Shown piece after piece: positions 1 to 11,900 of a DNA stretch of 64,000 nt; the stretch's first letter is position 1; each line of letters begins with the position of its first letter. The notes beneath the pieces are model-generated. The model was not told the DNA's origin. It worked only from the letters and a program-made list of their open reading frames with translations, and did no database searches. Origin of the DNA: Azadirachta indica (taxonomy: Eukaryota; Streptophyta; Magnoliopsida; Sapindales; Meliaceae); the NCBI GenBank assembly GCA_022749755.1, contig CM040445.1:13475182-13539181 (forward strand), written 5' to 3'. A program made the position numbers and the translations under genes.

Positions 1-637
1 TTTAGAAAGGAAAATACAATTGTTAAAAAATTCTAATAATAAATTAGATCAAACTCATATACTAAAATATTTTTAATCATCTTTTTTATTTTCTTAATAA
101 TAATTTGATATTTAATTAAAAAAATTTTAAATAAATAAAATATTTTTTCAACATTTTATTTTTATATATAACGTATCTATTTAAAAATTATATTAAATTC
201 GTCATATTTTCTTAAGAAAATTACGAAAATATAAATAAAAATAAAAAATAAATACATGTTAATAAAATTAGTAATTACATATATATATATATATATCAAT
301 AAATTTGTCAAACATTATGACAGAAATTTATTTTCTATGGTTATACATGTATTTATTATATGTACCACTTTCTAACTTTTTAAGTGGAGACACAAATTTC
401 CTTTATTTCAATGTTAGAGACGGTTGATAAGTTGGAAATATTAATATTAATATTTTTGTTTTTTCACTTTTGGTTATACCTATTACATTTCGTGATAAGA
501 CTACAACGTAGTGACGATATATTATAATTCTTATGTTTGAATTTAGACGCAAGGATTACTTATAAATTTGTGTTAGAAATTTTTACTTTTTGTGAATGTG
601 CCGTACAACAATTGTAAGGTACCGTAACTAGAGAATT

Positions 638-668
<31 letters not shown>

Positions 669-1340
669 GAAAATTAATGATATTGTTTATTTATATTGAG
701 TTGTCCTATGATCCTATTTTATTGATATACATGACATGTATATGCGATGATAGGATGATATACATGTCATTGTATTATGATATTTTATCCAACATGATGG
801 AGCAAGAGGTATGTTTAAAATTTAAATTAAAAAAGAAAACAGAACAACTTATTATGAAGGGAACAAACAAGCCTCAACCCCACGAATAACCACGATGCAT
901 GATGGAGAGACCAGGTAAACAAAGATTCTTTCTAAAGAAAAATTTTATTTATCACTAGAAGTTGAATAACAAAGAATGGCTAGATACAGCGTAAGACTAA
1001 TTTATGATGTTATCATAATCATATATTTAAAATAAATTGCAATTCAATAGCAGCTAATAGCCACGGGATTAAGCAAATCTATAGCAATTGCAATTGCAAT
1101 CGCAATGCATGCATGCCGAATATTCAAACCCATAAGTCATCATAATCATATATTTATTTCTTGATCAAAGGCATAATGATAAGGAAGAAATTAGAGCAAC
1201 ATCGAATCCCTTATTATAGAATCTGTTATTACACAAGGAAACACACAAGCTGTATCTATAACCATCACTGAAAGACAAAAATTATGTTACGAGTTTCTGT
1301 CTACTGCATGCCGTTATAGCGGCTGTGAGGTTCCGATTTG
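1..1340. other. AT-rich intergenic stretch
   Basis: No convincing gene is visible. The stretch is strongly AT-rich and holds short (AT)n runs near 279-296 and 640-668. The open frame at 677-889 has low-complexity composition and no recognisable motif. The last few hundred bases probably contain the 3' UTR of the minus-strand PB1 gene. Confidence 0.6.
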
Positions 1341-3434
1341 CTACTTGGAATTGTCCGGGGGAAGCTGCTGTTTTGAAGCATCTGCTAATGCTGCAACTGC
1401 TGCTGCTGCAGTCATGGTTTGGTACTGAGGTGGCAAGGGGGCACCTTGTCCTTGATGTTGAGTGTAGTAAACTTGTTCATGAGACGAAGGATTTGTGTAG
1501 TCATAGCAGTAATTAGTAGCAGCAGCAGGAGCAACAGCAATGGACTGAGATGGATGTTGCACTTGAGAGTAATTAGCATAATGTTGCGGAAATTGATTAG
1601 AAGGAATTTGTACTAATGAAGGAGTTGAAGATACCGCCGTTCTGTATAAATTTGCAGCCATTTCGGGTTTCGCCTGAGTAGCAGTAGTCTTCGTGGGATA
1701 AATGGGTGGAGTACCTTCTTTATAGGCAGCAGAAACTGCGACAACGGCAGGAGTTGGAGGCGTCAGTGAGCGGCTTGAGGCTGCAACAACGCTGGTTTCG
1801 GCTATATTTGATTGCATAGACATGTATGGTTGAGTTTGAGCAACGGGCATTACATAAACAGGGTATTGTTGATCAATTGGATGATGGAGTTGTTGCGGAG
1901 AAGCAGCATACATTGGGTAGTAAGATGAAATTGGCACTGGAGGAGTTGTTGCTGGATGGGAAATGTAATGCATACTCGCGTGTACAAATTGTTGTTGAGG
2001 AGGCTGCTGCTGCTGTTGTTGATCAAATTGAGGGGGCAAAAGGTGAACAGAATCTTGGATTTTGGGGCTAGGAATTGGAATATTGCTTTGTGTGCTGGGA
2101 CTAGTAGGAGCTCTGTTCTCTCCAGAAGCAGCACCAACTTGATCTTGACAGTGCATAGGCTTCGAAAGAGAACTTGTAGATGCAATGCTACTGTCACTGT
2201 GATTAAAGTTTGCTTTTCCGAATTAACATTTCAATAAAAAAATGGAAATTCAGTAAAGCAATAAATTATCAAGATTCGAGGGAAAGATTTATTACCTTGC
2301 AACGGAATCAGGGGAAGGCAAATTGTAAGCAGCACAAGCTTTCTGTTGTACCGGCTGTAACGGTAATGGAGGTTTCCTTGATCGAACAGGAACGCTGTGA
2401 TCCGATCTCTCATCATCAGAGAGAACCCTACTCGTATTTTCACTGGGCACGCCGATATGCATTGGAGGAGGAGCATTGGCCACAGCCACCGGCATTGGAG
2501 GCGGTGCACCAGAGTAAAAAACCACTCCCTCGTCCTGGTGCTTCTGAAAACCGCTATGAACAAAAGTCATCTGCGCAAACTGCTCTTCTATCCCATTCTT
2601 CTGATCTTCAACACGAACACGAATGGGCGGTAAGTTTGACATTGAAGGAGACGAAGAAGACGAGCCAAACGACAAACCAGTCTCCACCATTGGCGAATCC
2701 GGCAAGGAATACTGCACATCGTGCACCATATTTTTCACCTGCCTGCTGTGATCATTCTCAGCAGGTTGAGCCTCCAAGTCATTGTCGTTATCAAGATTCA
2801 ACAAGCAATCCATTGCAGTATCAGATAATCCTCTAGGAAGCAGCCCGGAACCATTGAGAGCATCAACAAACCAAGTTTCAGATTTGGCATCATCGAGAAA
2901 TGCACCCATTGAAGCTGCAGTTTCAGGCTTGTTGAAGAAAAGAAACAAGCGAATACGAGATGAAGTTGTTAAAGTAGAATCTGATGCTGCCATTAATCGG
3001 TCATATTCTTCAATCATGTTCTCAAGATCTTCATCAGTGGTAATGGAGACAAGAGAGTCAAGGTCTTCATTAGGAAGCTGGTATTTCAACGTGAAGGAAC
3101 GGCCATTGACAAGAGAACGAGAGAGACGGGTGCAGAGAGAGGAAAGAGAGGAGTGACGGTCTACGACGACGAGGCGGGTCTCACCGCCAACGTAGCAGAG
3201 GGATTTGTCATGGGGGCGGGGGATGATATGGCCGCCATAGCTGCACATGAGGCGAAGCTTTGCTCCAGGGACGGGTGGTAGAGGGTTATCATAAGTGTCC
3301 CCAGTGCGGGAGCGGGGAGAGGACTCGATGGAGTCAGGATAGTTGAGATGGATGCCGGTGGGGGCAGGGACGACGGGAGAGACGGTGATGCTGGTGGAAG
3401 TAGTGGGGTGGGGCGGGAGAGGTGGTGGATCCAT
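1341..3434 (-). CDS. PB1 (octicosapeptide/Phox/Bem1p) domain protein
   Basis: Two exons: 3434-2296 and 2196-1341, with a 99-bp GT-AG intron. The spliced CDS is 1995 nt, encoding 664 aa, and the junction keeps frame across a Ser codon. Residues about 59-150 form a PB1 domain: the KLRLMCSYGG start, the GGETRLV strand, and an acidic OPCA-like segment, TTDEDLENMIEEYDR, near 132-146. The N-terminus is Pro/Ser/Thr-rich. The rest looks disordered, with poly-Gln (encoded near 2000-2025) and many Pro, Tyr and Gln residues. Plant PB1 proteins of this architecture are mostly uncharacterised; PB1 domains mediate head-to-tail protein interaction. No catalytic domain is visible, so a scaffold or adaptor role is inferred. 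The first ATG was chosen because a TATA box lies about 95 bp upstream and the PB1 position fits family members. Confidence 0.9.
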
Positions 3435-3526
3435 CAGAAAATAAATTAATTGTTTTGTTTAAAACGTGGGCTAAATTTTCTTTTGGACCAAATAATAAGA
3501 GACTACAAGTCAAGGACAGTTGATGC

Positions 3527-3537
3527 TTTTATATATA
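3527..3537 (-). promoter_or_regulatory. TATA box of the PB1 gene
   Basis: On the minus strand this reads TATATATAAAA, about 95 bp upstream of the PB1 gene ATG at 3434. That distance suits a TATA box followed by a short 5' UTR. The next (AT)n run upstream, at 3697-3722, is a microsatellite and a poorer candidate. Confidence 0.5.
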
Positions 3538-3690
3538 CTCTTTTCTCTTGCTAAATTTTCCTCTTATCTTTTTGAAGGATGAGTAGTATAAGTCACGCTT
3601 GATTATGGGAGGAAAATGAGGCTCTTCATGACTTGCTCATTGAAAGAAAAAATTCTTATACAATTTTTTTAACTTATGCAATATTCATTC

Positions 3691-3696
<6 letters not shown>

Positions 3697-3722
<26 letters not shown>
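3697..3722. repeat. (AT)n microsatellite
   Basis: Uninterrupted AT dinucleotide run of about 26 bp in the upstream region of the PB1 gene. Confidence 0.9.
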
Positions 3723-4254
3723 ATTGAGATACAATATTTATATCTTTATTCATATTACGAATAATTTGATACACATTATCAAGTATTAATTAATTGAATA
3801 TTAATAGTAAAATTTAATGTTAATCGACGTACAAATTTATATTTTGACTTCCTAACAATACTCAAAGACTCTATACAATAAGCCACTATTGCAATACTCA
3901 AACTTTAGGTTATCTCGTTATAACATTGTTGTACAACCTCAAAAAGAAATAGGTCACTTAATGTTTTGAATGGATGAAGATGATAATGCAATATTAGAGT
4001 ACCATCGAGTATTTATTAGTGAGATCAAAACACTAAATTTGATCTCATAAAAGAAGAAGGTCCAATTGAAATAGAAGCAAAAGGGTAACTTTCATGCATC
4101 AAAAAGACATTAACATTTCTCTATGTGTATGTATATTCATTCATTCCCATATTAACAAGTAGAACATGCATCTGGACTGACTTCACGGGAAATGGACTAA
4201 ATCACATGCACATACATAGAAATCTGTGAGCAAATATTTTAATTTTCAATAAAA

Positions 4255-4433
4255 CCAAGAGAAAGAGAAAGAGAAAGAGAAGAGAACTTCATTACAACGC
4301 TACACGTTGGTTACTCACCAAAGCAATCCTTTTGGAAATTTGGTTTTTTCCACTTTGCTTGCTTCCTTCCTTCCTTCAGATACGAGGAGCCTGTAAGACA
4401 AAAACGAAACCCTAGAGAGCAACAAAAGCGTAT
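4255..4433 (+). other. Possible non-coding leader exon
   Basis: A GA-rich tract (4258-4285) and a CT-rich stretch lead into AAACCCTAG (a telo-box-like motif). The sequence AGCGTATGT then resembles a GTATGT splice donor. This composition is typical of plant 5' UTR first exons. A possible second exon begins after a pyrimidine-rich acceptor near 5384 and runs to an AAGGTAAGC donor at about 5574. I find no protein frame linking them, so this may be a long non-coding transcript or the relic of a gene. Evidence is compositional only. Confidence 0.25.
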
Positions 4434-5285
4434 GTACCCTTTTTTTAATTTATTTTTCTTTCATTTTCTATTCAATTAATTTTGTATAATTTTACTATAT
4501 TTTTCACTAATTGCTTTCATTTTTCTTTTCTTAAAATAGATAGAAATTTTTTTTGGGTTGTTGTTTATTTTATAAACGATTTATGAATAGAGAAAATAAA
4601 TTTTACATTCTTTTAACTAAAATTAAAAATAAATCAAAACAAAAGTTATTTTCTTGTTTTTGACAGAAATGTAAACTATATTTCATTCGATATTAAAACC
4701 GTATAAGAATTAAATAATATAAATTCAAAATAATATTGAGGATGTTATACTATAATACTTTATTTTTATTATGTATATTTGAATAGGAAGACATCTTTTA
4801 AAATTAAAAAAACACAATTATATTTAATATTGTAATTACTTATGCAGTTTAAATTTAATAAATGAAATCTTAAAATCTTATTTTTTAAAATATTTCTACC
4901 AATCATATCTTATAATTCTTATTTATAAAATACAAATTTTGAAAAATATCCCTAATACATTTTTAACTCTAAAAGTACCAAATCAAAAATAGGTTGTCTA
5001 TCTTTTTATTTTATTAAAACAGTTTTTAAAATAAAATCTTAAACACACATTTAATGATTTAATAACAGTAGAAAACTAAGAGTGAGAAATTTGGATCCTT
5101 AAAATTACCTCCAAATTTGATTCTTGGGTTTCTGATTATTCGTATTTGCTACCAATTTATAATGAAGTTATGGATTATTCAGATCTGCTCTATTTTCAAG
5201 TAAATTTTTATTTGATAATCACATGTTGGGGTTATGAGATTCATTGGCATTTGAATATAAAAATATTTTCAAAACTTGTATTATG

Positions 5286-5339
<54 letters not shown>
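5286..5339. repeat. (ATT)n microsatellite
   Basis: About 18 uninterrupted ATT units, a likely length-polymorphic locus. Confidence 0.95.
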
Positions 5340-5843
5340 GACGTACACAATCTAGTTGAAGGAATGATTTAATTTTATTTTAATTATTTTTGTTTTTTGA
5401 CAGCAGAAAGAATCTAACTCTAATTAATTTTGTTTTGTATGCACATGTTGTGTTATATCATGCACACGATCTAATGGAAAAGAATGATTTTTATTCATCT
5501 TTTTTATGTTTAAAAATAGAAGAATCCAATCGAGATACAGTGTTTCAGGTCCTGGTATTTTTTGTTGAATTAAGGTAAGCAACAATTATTTTTTTTTAGA
5601 TAATTTTTTTAAGAATAAATCTTTTATTTAACTTTACTGGGGTTGTCTCAAAAGAAGGTACAGATTTCATTTTGGTCCCTATACTCTGCTTTTATTACTT
5701 TTCAGTTGACAGTCCACAACAATTGCCAAATTCGTAGTTAGGAATAGGTTCATGCGTTGGTGCAGGGTGAGCCGTCAGTGGTACCGAATGATCGAAAATT
5801 GATTTTTATTACAGTTTAGTTTCGTCGAGAAGTGTGCTGAGCT

Positions 5844-5904
5844 GGCCCAAAATATTCTAGCCCATTTGGGTTTACATACCAGCCCATGTTCAGTACAGGC
5901 CCAA
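5844..5904. promoter_or_regulatory. Cluster of GGCCCA/AGCCCA motifs
   Basis: Four GCCCA-core motifs lie within about 60 bp (GGCCCA twice, AGCCCA twice). Such site II-type elements are common in promoters of plant ribosomal and mitochondrial protein genes. No gene starts nearby, and MurG begins 3 kb downstream, so the function is unclear. Confidence 0.35.
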
Positions 5905-6249
5905 ATTTAGATTTAGAAGAAACTATATTTTACACGAAAACGAATATCCTCAATTGTTGACTCATATCACACGTTGTCATAGATTTATAAGTGGATTTTC
6001 GTAGTGCTAACCCCACAAAAAGTATTTTATAATTATACACATGTTTTTGAAGTTGGGATTAATTTATTCTCGTATGAATTATAGACATCTCGATGTTCAA
6101 AATCGAATCATATAGTATCTAATATGCTCTATATAAATTCTTTAAACCTAATTAAATCAAATATTATTTTAATTATTTTTCAGATATTATTCTAATTCAA
6201 AAATATTATAAAGGACATGGTTGTTACCTATGAATAAAAAAATTATATT

Positions 6250-6660
6250 AGTGTCCGTTTTTGGTCAAAACGGTTTTTTAATGATAAAAACTTTTTTCAA
6301 ATTTTTTAATGTCGTTTGGTTGACAATGAAAAAAAACTTTTTGAAATTAAAAAAGGTATTTTCTTTCTATTAGAAGAAACTCAAAATTTAGACTTTTGAC
6401 AGCAGAGTTTCTCTAACTTTTTTAAAAGGTAAAATTATGTAAAATACCCTTACTTTATTTTAAAAATTTTATATTATTTCTTTAAAATAAAACATTAAAA
6501 ATTTGTCTATTAAAGTAATTACTCAAATTTTCTTAAAAGTCATTTGTAACAACCAAACGATTAATAAACTTTTGTTAAAAACTCTACTCGTAAAAATTTT
6601 ACAGGTAAAAACTTTACTTTAAAAAGTTATATTTGAAAAGTTATATCAAATAGACTCTTA
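6250..6660. mobile_element. Candidate hAT-type MITE
   Basis: The segment starts with AGTGTCCGTTTTTGGT and ends with ATCAAATAGACTCTT. The reverse complement of the end roughly matches the start, as in short plant hAT MITEs with TIRs of the form AGTGTCCGTTTGG. It is AT-rich with no coding capacity. I could not define a clean 8-bp target duplication, so the boundaries are approximate. Confidence 0.35.
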
Positions 6661-8928
6661 GTATTTTAATAGAACATATTATTATTATTCACTAAAATTT
6701 AATATTTTAGTATTAATAAAGACAACGAATTGATATTTTGGCAGGTGAGATTTTTTACTTCTATTTAATGGATAATAAGACTTGATTCTTTTTTTTTTTT
6801 GAAAAAAAATTATTATTGTAATACAATAATAGAGTTATAAAAAAATAGTATAATGTATCCTAATACTGCCGGTTTAAATAAGTTACTTTTAAAAGTATTA
6901 TATTAAGATTCGTTTGAGATTGTAATTGAAAAGTAATAAACAACTTACTTTATAATTTTTTATCAAATTTTTATTTAATAAAAAAATAAAAACTACTTAT
7001 TTTATAAATTACCATGCAATTTCACAATACCTCTTAAGCAGGGAAGTGGTTTAGTTTACAATTGTAGTTTATAATTTTCATTATAACATCACTTTTTTAA
7101 CAAAAAGATAATTTATGGTATATATTTTTTTATTATTTTATAATAATTTATTTGATTACTTAAATACATTGAGTTTCAAATTTTCATTAGATAAATTAAT
7201 TTATCTTGATGTTACAACTTTATTACATCAAAAAGATTTTGTTATTTTTCAAGAAGCTATTATTTGTTTATCTATTAACAAATTAATTATAAAATATTTT
7301 ACACAAAAATATTTCTGTACACTTTTGGCATAGGCTCCATAACATATATCATATTAATTAAACATTTTGTATTATTATGATTGATAGATAATTTTGACTA
7401 AATTTACTTTTGTTCTAAAAAATAATTAAAAAAGGTCATTAGAACTTGCCTAGATAGTCAGAAAGTACGTTTCATAGGAATTTTCCATAAAAATATCTCA
7501 AAATTTCTAAATAAATATCTCTTTTTAATTATAGTAAATCTTTGAATATTAGATATGTCATAACAAATGTTGAACTTTCCAGTTAAATTTTTAACAGATT
7601 CCTAATAAAATACTAATAAAATTATAAAATAATAATATTGTAACATTAAAAAAAAAAGTCTCAAAAGACTATATTAAAAAAAAGTAATTAAAAAACTTTA
7701 TCAAATTTTAGAGTCCAATGATATCACATTTATTTGTGATAAACTTTAATAATATTAATTTAGAGAAATAACATATGAGCTCCTATTTTATAGTTAAAAT
7801 GACATTTAAACTCTTACTTTAAAAATAATTGTCAAATGTCTCGTTCTATTAATTTTTTTTGTCATTAATAAAAAAAAATGACTTAAAGTATTAAAATAGT
7901 CATTTTATCCTTCATTTAATATAATGATTAATATTGAATAACATGGAATGAAATGACAAATATACCATACACTAATAACAAATAAGAAAAGGCATAATGG
8001 TAATTTAGCATACAAGAGAGGGTATAGAATTATTGGGCTGTATTTTCATTTTATAACAAGACCCACTAAGCAAAATCTTTTACATTTTGTATATATATAA
8101 GAAAAAGTTTTTCTATTTTCCTACCAACCTTGTCTTTCTATTTCCAATTACTCATGTTTTTTTTTTCACAAAAAATTTGATTGAATTATTATTGATTGTA
8201 TTTATCAATATGAAGATGACTAATTTTTATAATTTATTTTTTTATTTTTTAATGTATTTGAAATATATGTTTAACAAATTTTTTGTCACTCTATTTGTGT
8301 TCTTCAATCTCTTTTTTTTATTTGTTTATTTTCCTATCAAAATGAGTTTAGGGCTACTATTTGGTGTGAATAAAGTAAAACAATGAAGATGATTTTATTA
8401 CTTTAAATGGTTGAGATTATTTGTACAATATACGCATAGTTAAGATTTATTTTATAATATATGAAGAGACTAAAATTTATTTGTACGTGACTTAACTTTT
8501 AGAATATGTTATGTCATTTATTTTTTAGCCTCTTAGCTCATTTTTATTTGATGCAAAGACTAATGTACCCAAATTAATGGTAAGAATTAATAGAAAAATA
8601 AAATAAAGAGTGTGCTTGATAATTATTTTTAAATAAAAGTCTTAATAATATTTAGGTTATAAAATAAGGGTCCATCCGTGATTTATCCTTTATAAAAAGG
8701 TACAATATTTTTAACGGTACAATTCACTAAACGGATTATTTTAGAAACATAATAATAATCCAAACCGGCCCTTAGAATAAGGCGCCCTCTGTCTCGCACC
8801 TCCGGCTCGCGTCTCTATCTGTCTCTGTCTCAGTCCAGTTCTGGACTTTCTTTGCACTACGCCGTTTCTCATAATTTTCACAGCCCAAAGCTCTGCACTT
8901 TCAACGCTAATATTACCAGCAATCAGCA

Positions 8929-8943
8929 ATGCTTCTAGTTTAA
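8929..8943 (+). promoter_or_regulatory. Four-codon upstream ORF before MurG
   Basis: An ATG followed by CTT CTA GTT TAA sits just upstream of the MurG ATG at 8955 and in a different frame. If the transcript starts upstream of it, this minimal uORF could lower initiation at the main start or require reinitiation 11 nt later. Confidence 0.4.
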
Positions 8944-8954
8944 CGTCATCTCCA

Positions 8955-11900
8955 ATGGATACATTCTCTCTCCATAATCACCCCTCAACTTTACCAGTCT
9001 ACTACTCCTCGCTCTCAACCCCATTGAATTCAAGGCTCTGTATCAACTTTCAATTCAGAACGTCGAAAATCAGCTGTTGTCTTTCCATTCATGAATTAAA
9101 TGACGTCAAAAGCGACGCCGACATTAACGACAATCTTCGTGTCGTTTTCGCGGCTGGCGGCACTGGCGGTCACATCTACCCAGCTGTGGCGATTTCTGAT
9201 GAACTCAAAATCATCAACCCCACAACGCAAGTCCTCTTCATAGGATCGCAGAACAGCATGGAATCTAGTTCAGTCCCATCTGCCGGATACGATTTCGTCT
9301 CCGTTCCCACAACTGTGCCGCTATATCGCCCCCTACTCTCCCCGAAGAACCTGCTCCTTCCTTACCGTTTGATCAAGTCTTTAATCCAATGCCATTCTGT
9401 ACTTAAAGACTTCAATCCTGATATTGTGGTTGGTACGGGCGGCTACGTTTCGTTTCCCACTTGTTTAGCGGCGGCTTTATGGGGAATTAAAGTAGTTATT
9501 CAAGAACAGAATTCAGTTCCCGGTATTGCCAACTGGGTTCTTTCTTTTTTGGCTGAGAAAGTATTTGTTGCATTTAATTCTACAATTGAATGCTTCCCAA
9601 GAAAGGATAAGTGTATAGCGTGTGGGAACCCTGTAAGATTGTCTTTGAGAACATACGTTTCGAAGGCAGTGGCAACGTTGAATTTTTTTCCGAGGTTAAG
9701 GAAGGAGGAGGAGGCAAAGGCAAGAGTGGTGTTGGTTTTAGGAGGATCTTTTGGTGCTAATGCCATAAATATTGCCATGTTGAATTTGTATTATCAGATG
9801 CTGATGGAGAAACATAATTTGTTCATTATTTGGCAGACGGGGGTTGAGGCGTTTAATGAGATGGAGAGCCTTGTTAGGAACCATCCGCGTTTGCTTTTGA
9901 CACCGTAAGTTGCTAACCTCTTTATTAATGGGATCTAATTTCTCATACTTGTTCTGCCTACTGTTATATGCTGAGGATTCATATTGTTTGTTGTTGTGAA
10001 ACTTAGAGCTTTTCTTAGGAACTACATCAATGGTTGGCATATTTGAAACTTGTGATTATAATCTTTGTTGTTTATTGATTGTGAATAATAACTTGTGCAA
10101 ATGACTGTAAAGATTAGGTCAAAAAGAATATTTGGACACAGATGCACTGCTTGGTTTGTTAAATAATTTGATTTGGCAAAGAAGGATATACATAATATAT
10201 CATTGTGGAGGAGAATGGACTGTTGACAAATTAGTTGGTTAGATCATACGGTTGTCTGATTCTTTATCTTTGTTACTCCAGGATAATATATTATCTGATT
10301 CTTTACCTTTGTTACTTGAGGATATTCTACCACCTGTCAGAAGAAATTGATCATTTTAAAGCCTGCTAGCAATGTTAATTAGCCATTTGATTGTTAGTAA
10401 GTAGGTTATTACTCTGTCATCAAGTGATGTAGAAAGTGCCTTTTTTCTCATAAACTTAGACATGCTGACCCCACAGTATGCATTTGGTGTCCGATTGGCA
10501 AAAGAGACTTATCTATTCTAGTGTAAACAGTAAAGATGAGGAGATGCCTGATTGACAGTGATTAGTGACCTGAAGGGAATGGGCCAACTCAGCAGCCTTT
10601 TGCTCATTTTCTTATGGAGTACTCTTCTGTTCACTAAGACTGAAGACAATGTCCCCCAAGCCTATGATATCCATTTATTTTCGCAGACTGAGGAAAATTA
10701 GAAAGATGTGGTGATAATTCCTTGGTGACTACTTTAGGACCATGTGGTGGGTGCGGATTGTAGAAGATATAAGGCTGACTTTGACCTTATAAAGTAGAAC
10801 ATTCTAGCTATTACACCAATGGGGATTATGCAGTAAAGAAGAAAATATAACTTCTTAAACTATCGGAATTTGGCCATAAAAAAATACAGCTATATCTAGT
10901 TGTGAGGAATGAGTGAACAGGATTTTGGTCATTCTTGCTGATTATTTGCTAGACGACTTAATAAAAATTTAAAACATTAAGTTTTGAAAATGCAAGTGTT
11001 ATTTTGGTAACTCGGTAGCTGAAATTGAAATATATTTCTTCTAAAACAATGAGAGGAACATCCTAAGCTGAATTTTTAGTGGCATGGGTTTCTAATCAAT
11101 TATTTTTATGCATTTGTATCCATTTTCCCATATCAAAGCTCAACCTAGGTCTGTTTTAAGCATTTGAGCTTATGTCACCATGATGCTTTGCAACCACAGT
11201 TTGTGGGGGACAGGAGAGAAGGAAGGAAAGAGAAAACCATTCTAACAGTGCAGTATTTGGCCAATCTCATATTCTTCCTTTTCATTCACTAGTGACTGCA
11301 CGTTGCTTCTGGCATTTTTTTTTTAAATTTCCACACAAGAAGTTATTGCATAATTTTCCCCATTGTCCACTTATCAGGCCCCTTCAGTGACTTGAATTCA
11401 GGAGGAAGTGTTCAATCCTGATGGAAATATTGTGGACCTAACAAATATGGCAAAAGCCTTTAGTATGGTAGAGTTCATCCAATGAGGTTCTTCACTAATG
11501 TTAATACTGGAAGCACAGATTCCCGCAATTGGCTAACATTTGGGACTTCTGGTTGTTCTCCTCTGATATGGATTAGGCCTAGCTATATGTTGTTTTATAT
11601 TTTTTAATCTACCTGATTTACTAGTTTTCACCTCATATTCACAAATTATGGTAAACGCTCTCATTTCCCTTAATTTTTTTCTGCTTTCTAGTTTATTTGT
11701 GAGGCTCTCATGTGATGGTCACTTACAGTGTTCTTCATTGTATCTCAGTTTGTGTTTCCTTGTTATTAACACGCGTTTGAAATTATTGTAGGTTCTTGCA
11801 CTCCATGGATTTGGCATATGCAGCTGCAGACCTCATTGTGTCAAGAGCAGGTGCAATGACTTGTTATGAGATATTGGCTACAGGGAAACCTGCTATTCTG

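Larger units (their letters stand above)
3723..8928. other. Long AT-rich intergenic region
   Basis: No protein-coding gene is supported. The region holds a leader-like segment with a telo-box and a good splice donor near 4255-4433, an (ATT)n microsatellite, a cluster of GGCCCA-type motifs near 5844-5904, a candidate MITE near 6250-6660, and AT-rich sequence with poly-A and poly-T runs. The open frames at 7115-7333 and 8087-8386 are Phe/Leu/Ile/Lys/Asn-rich by composition and match no family I know. Confidence 0.55.

Noticed and set aside
677..889. 70-codon plus-strand frame
   Set aside because: Low-complexity Ile/Met/Tyr-rich composition typical of AT-rich DNA, no motif, no promoter.
2210..2836. 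208-codon plus-strand frame
   Set aside because: Shadow lying antisense to the PB1 gene; the minus strand gives a recognisable domain and a consistent splice model.
8087..8386. 99-codon Phe-rich frame
   Set aside because: Composition-driven hydrophobic frame in T-rich sequence; no family resemblance.
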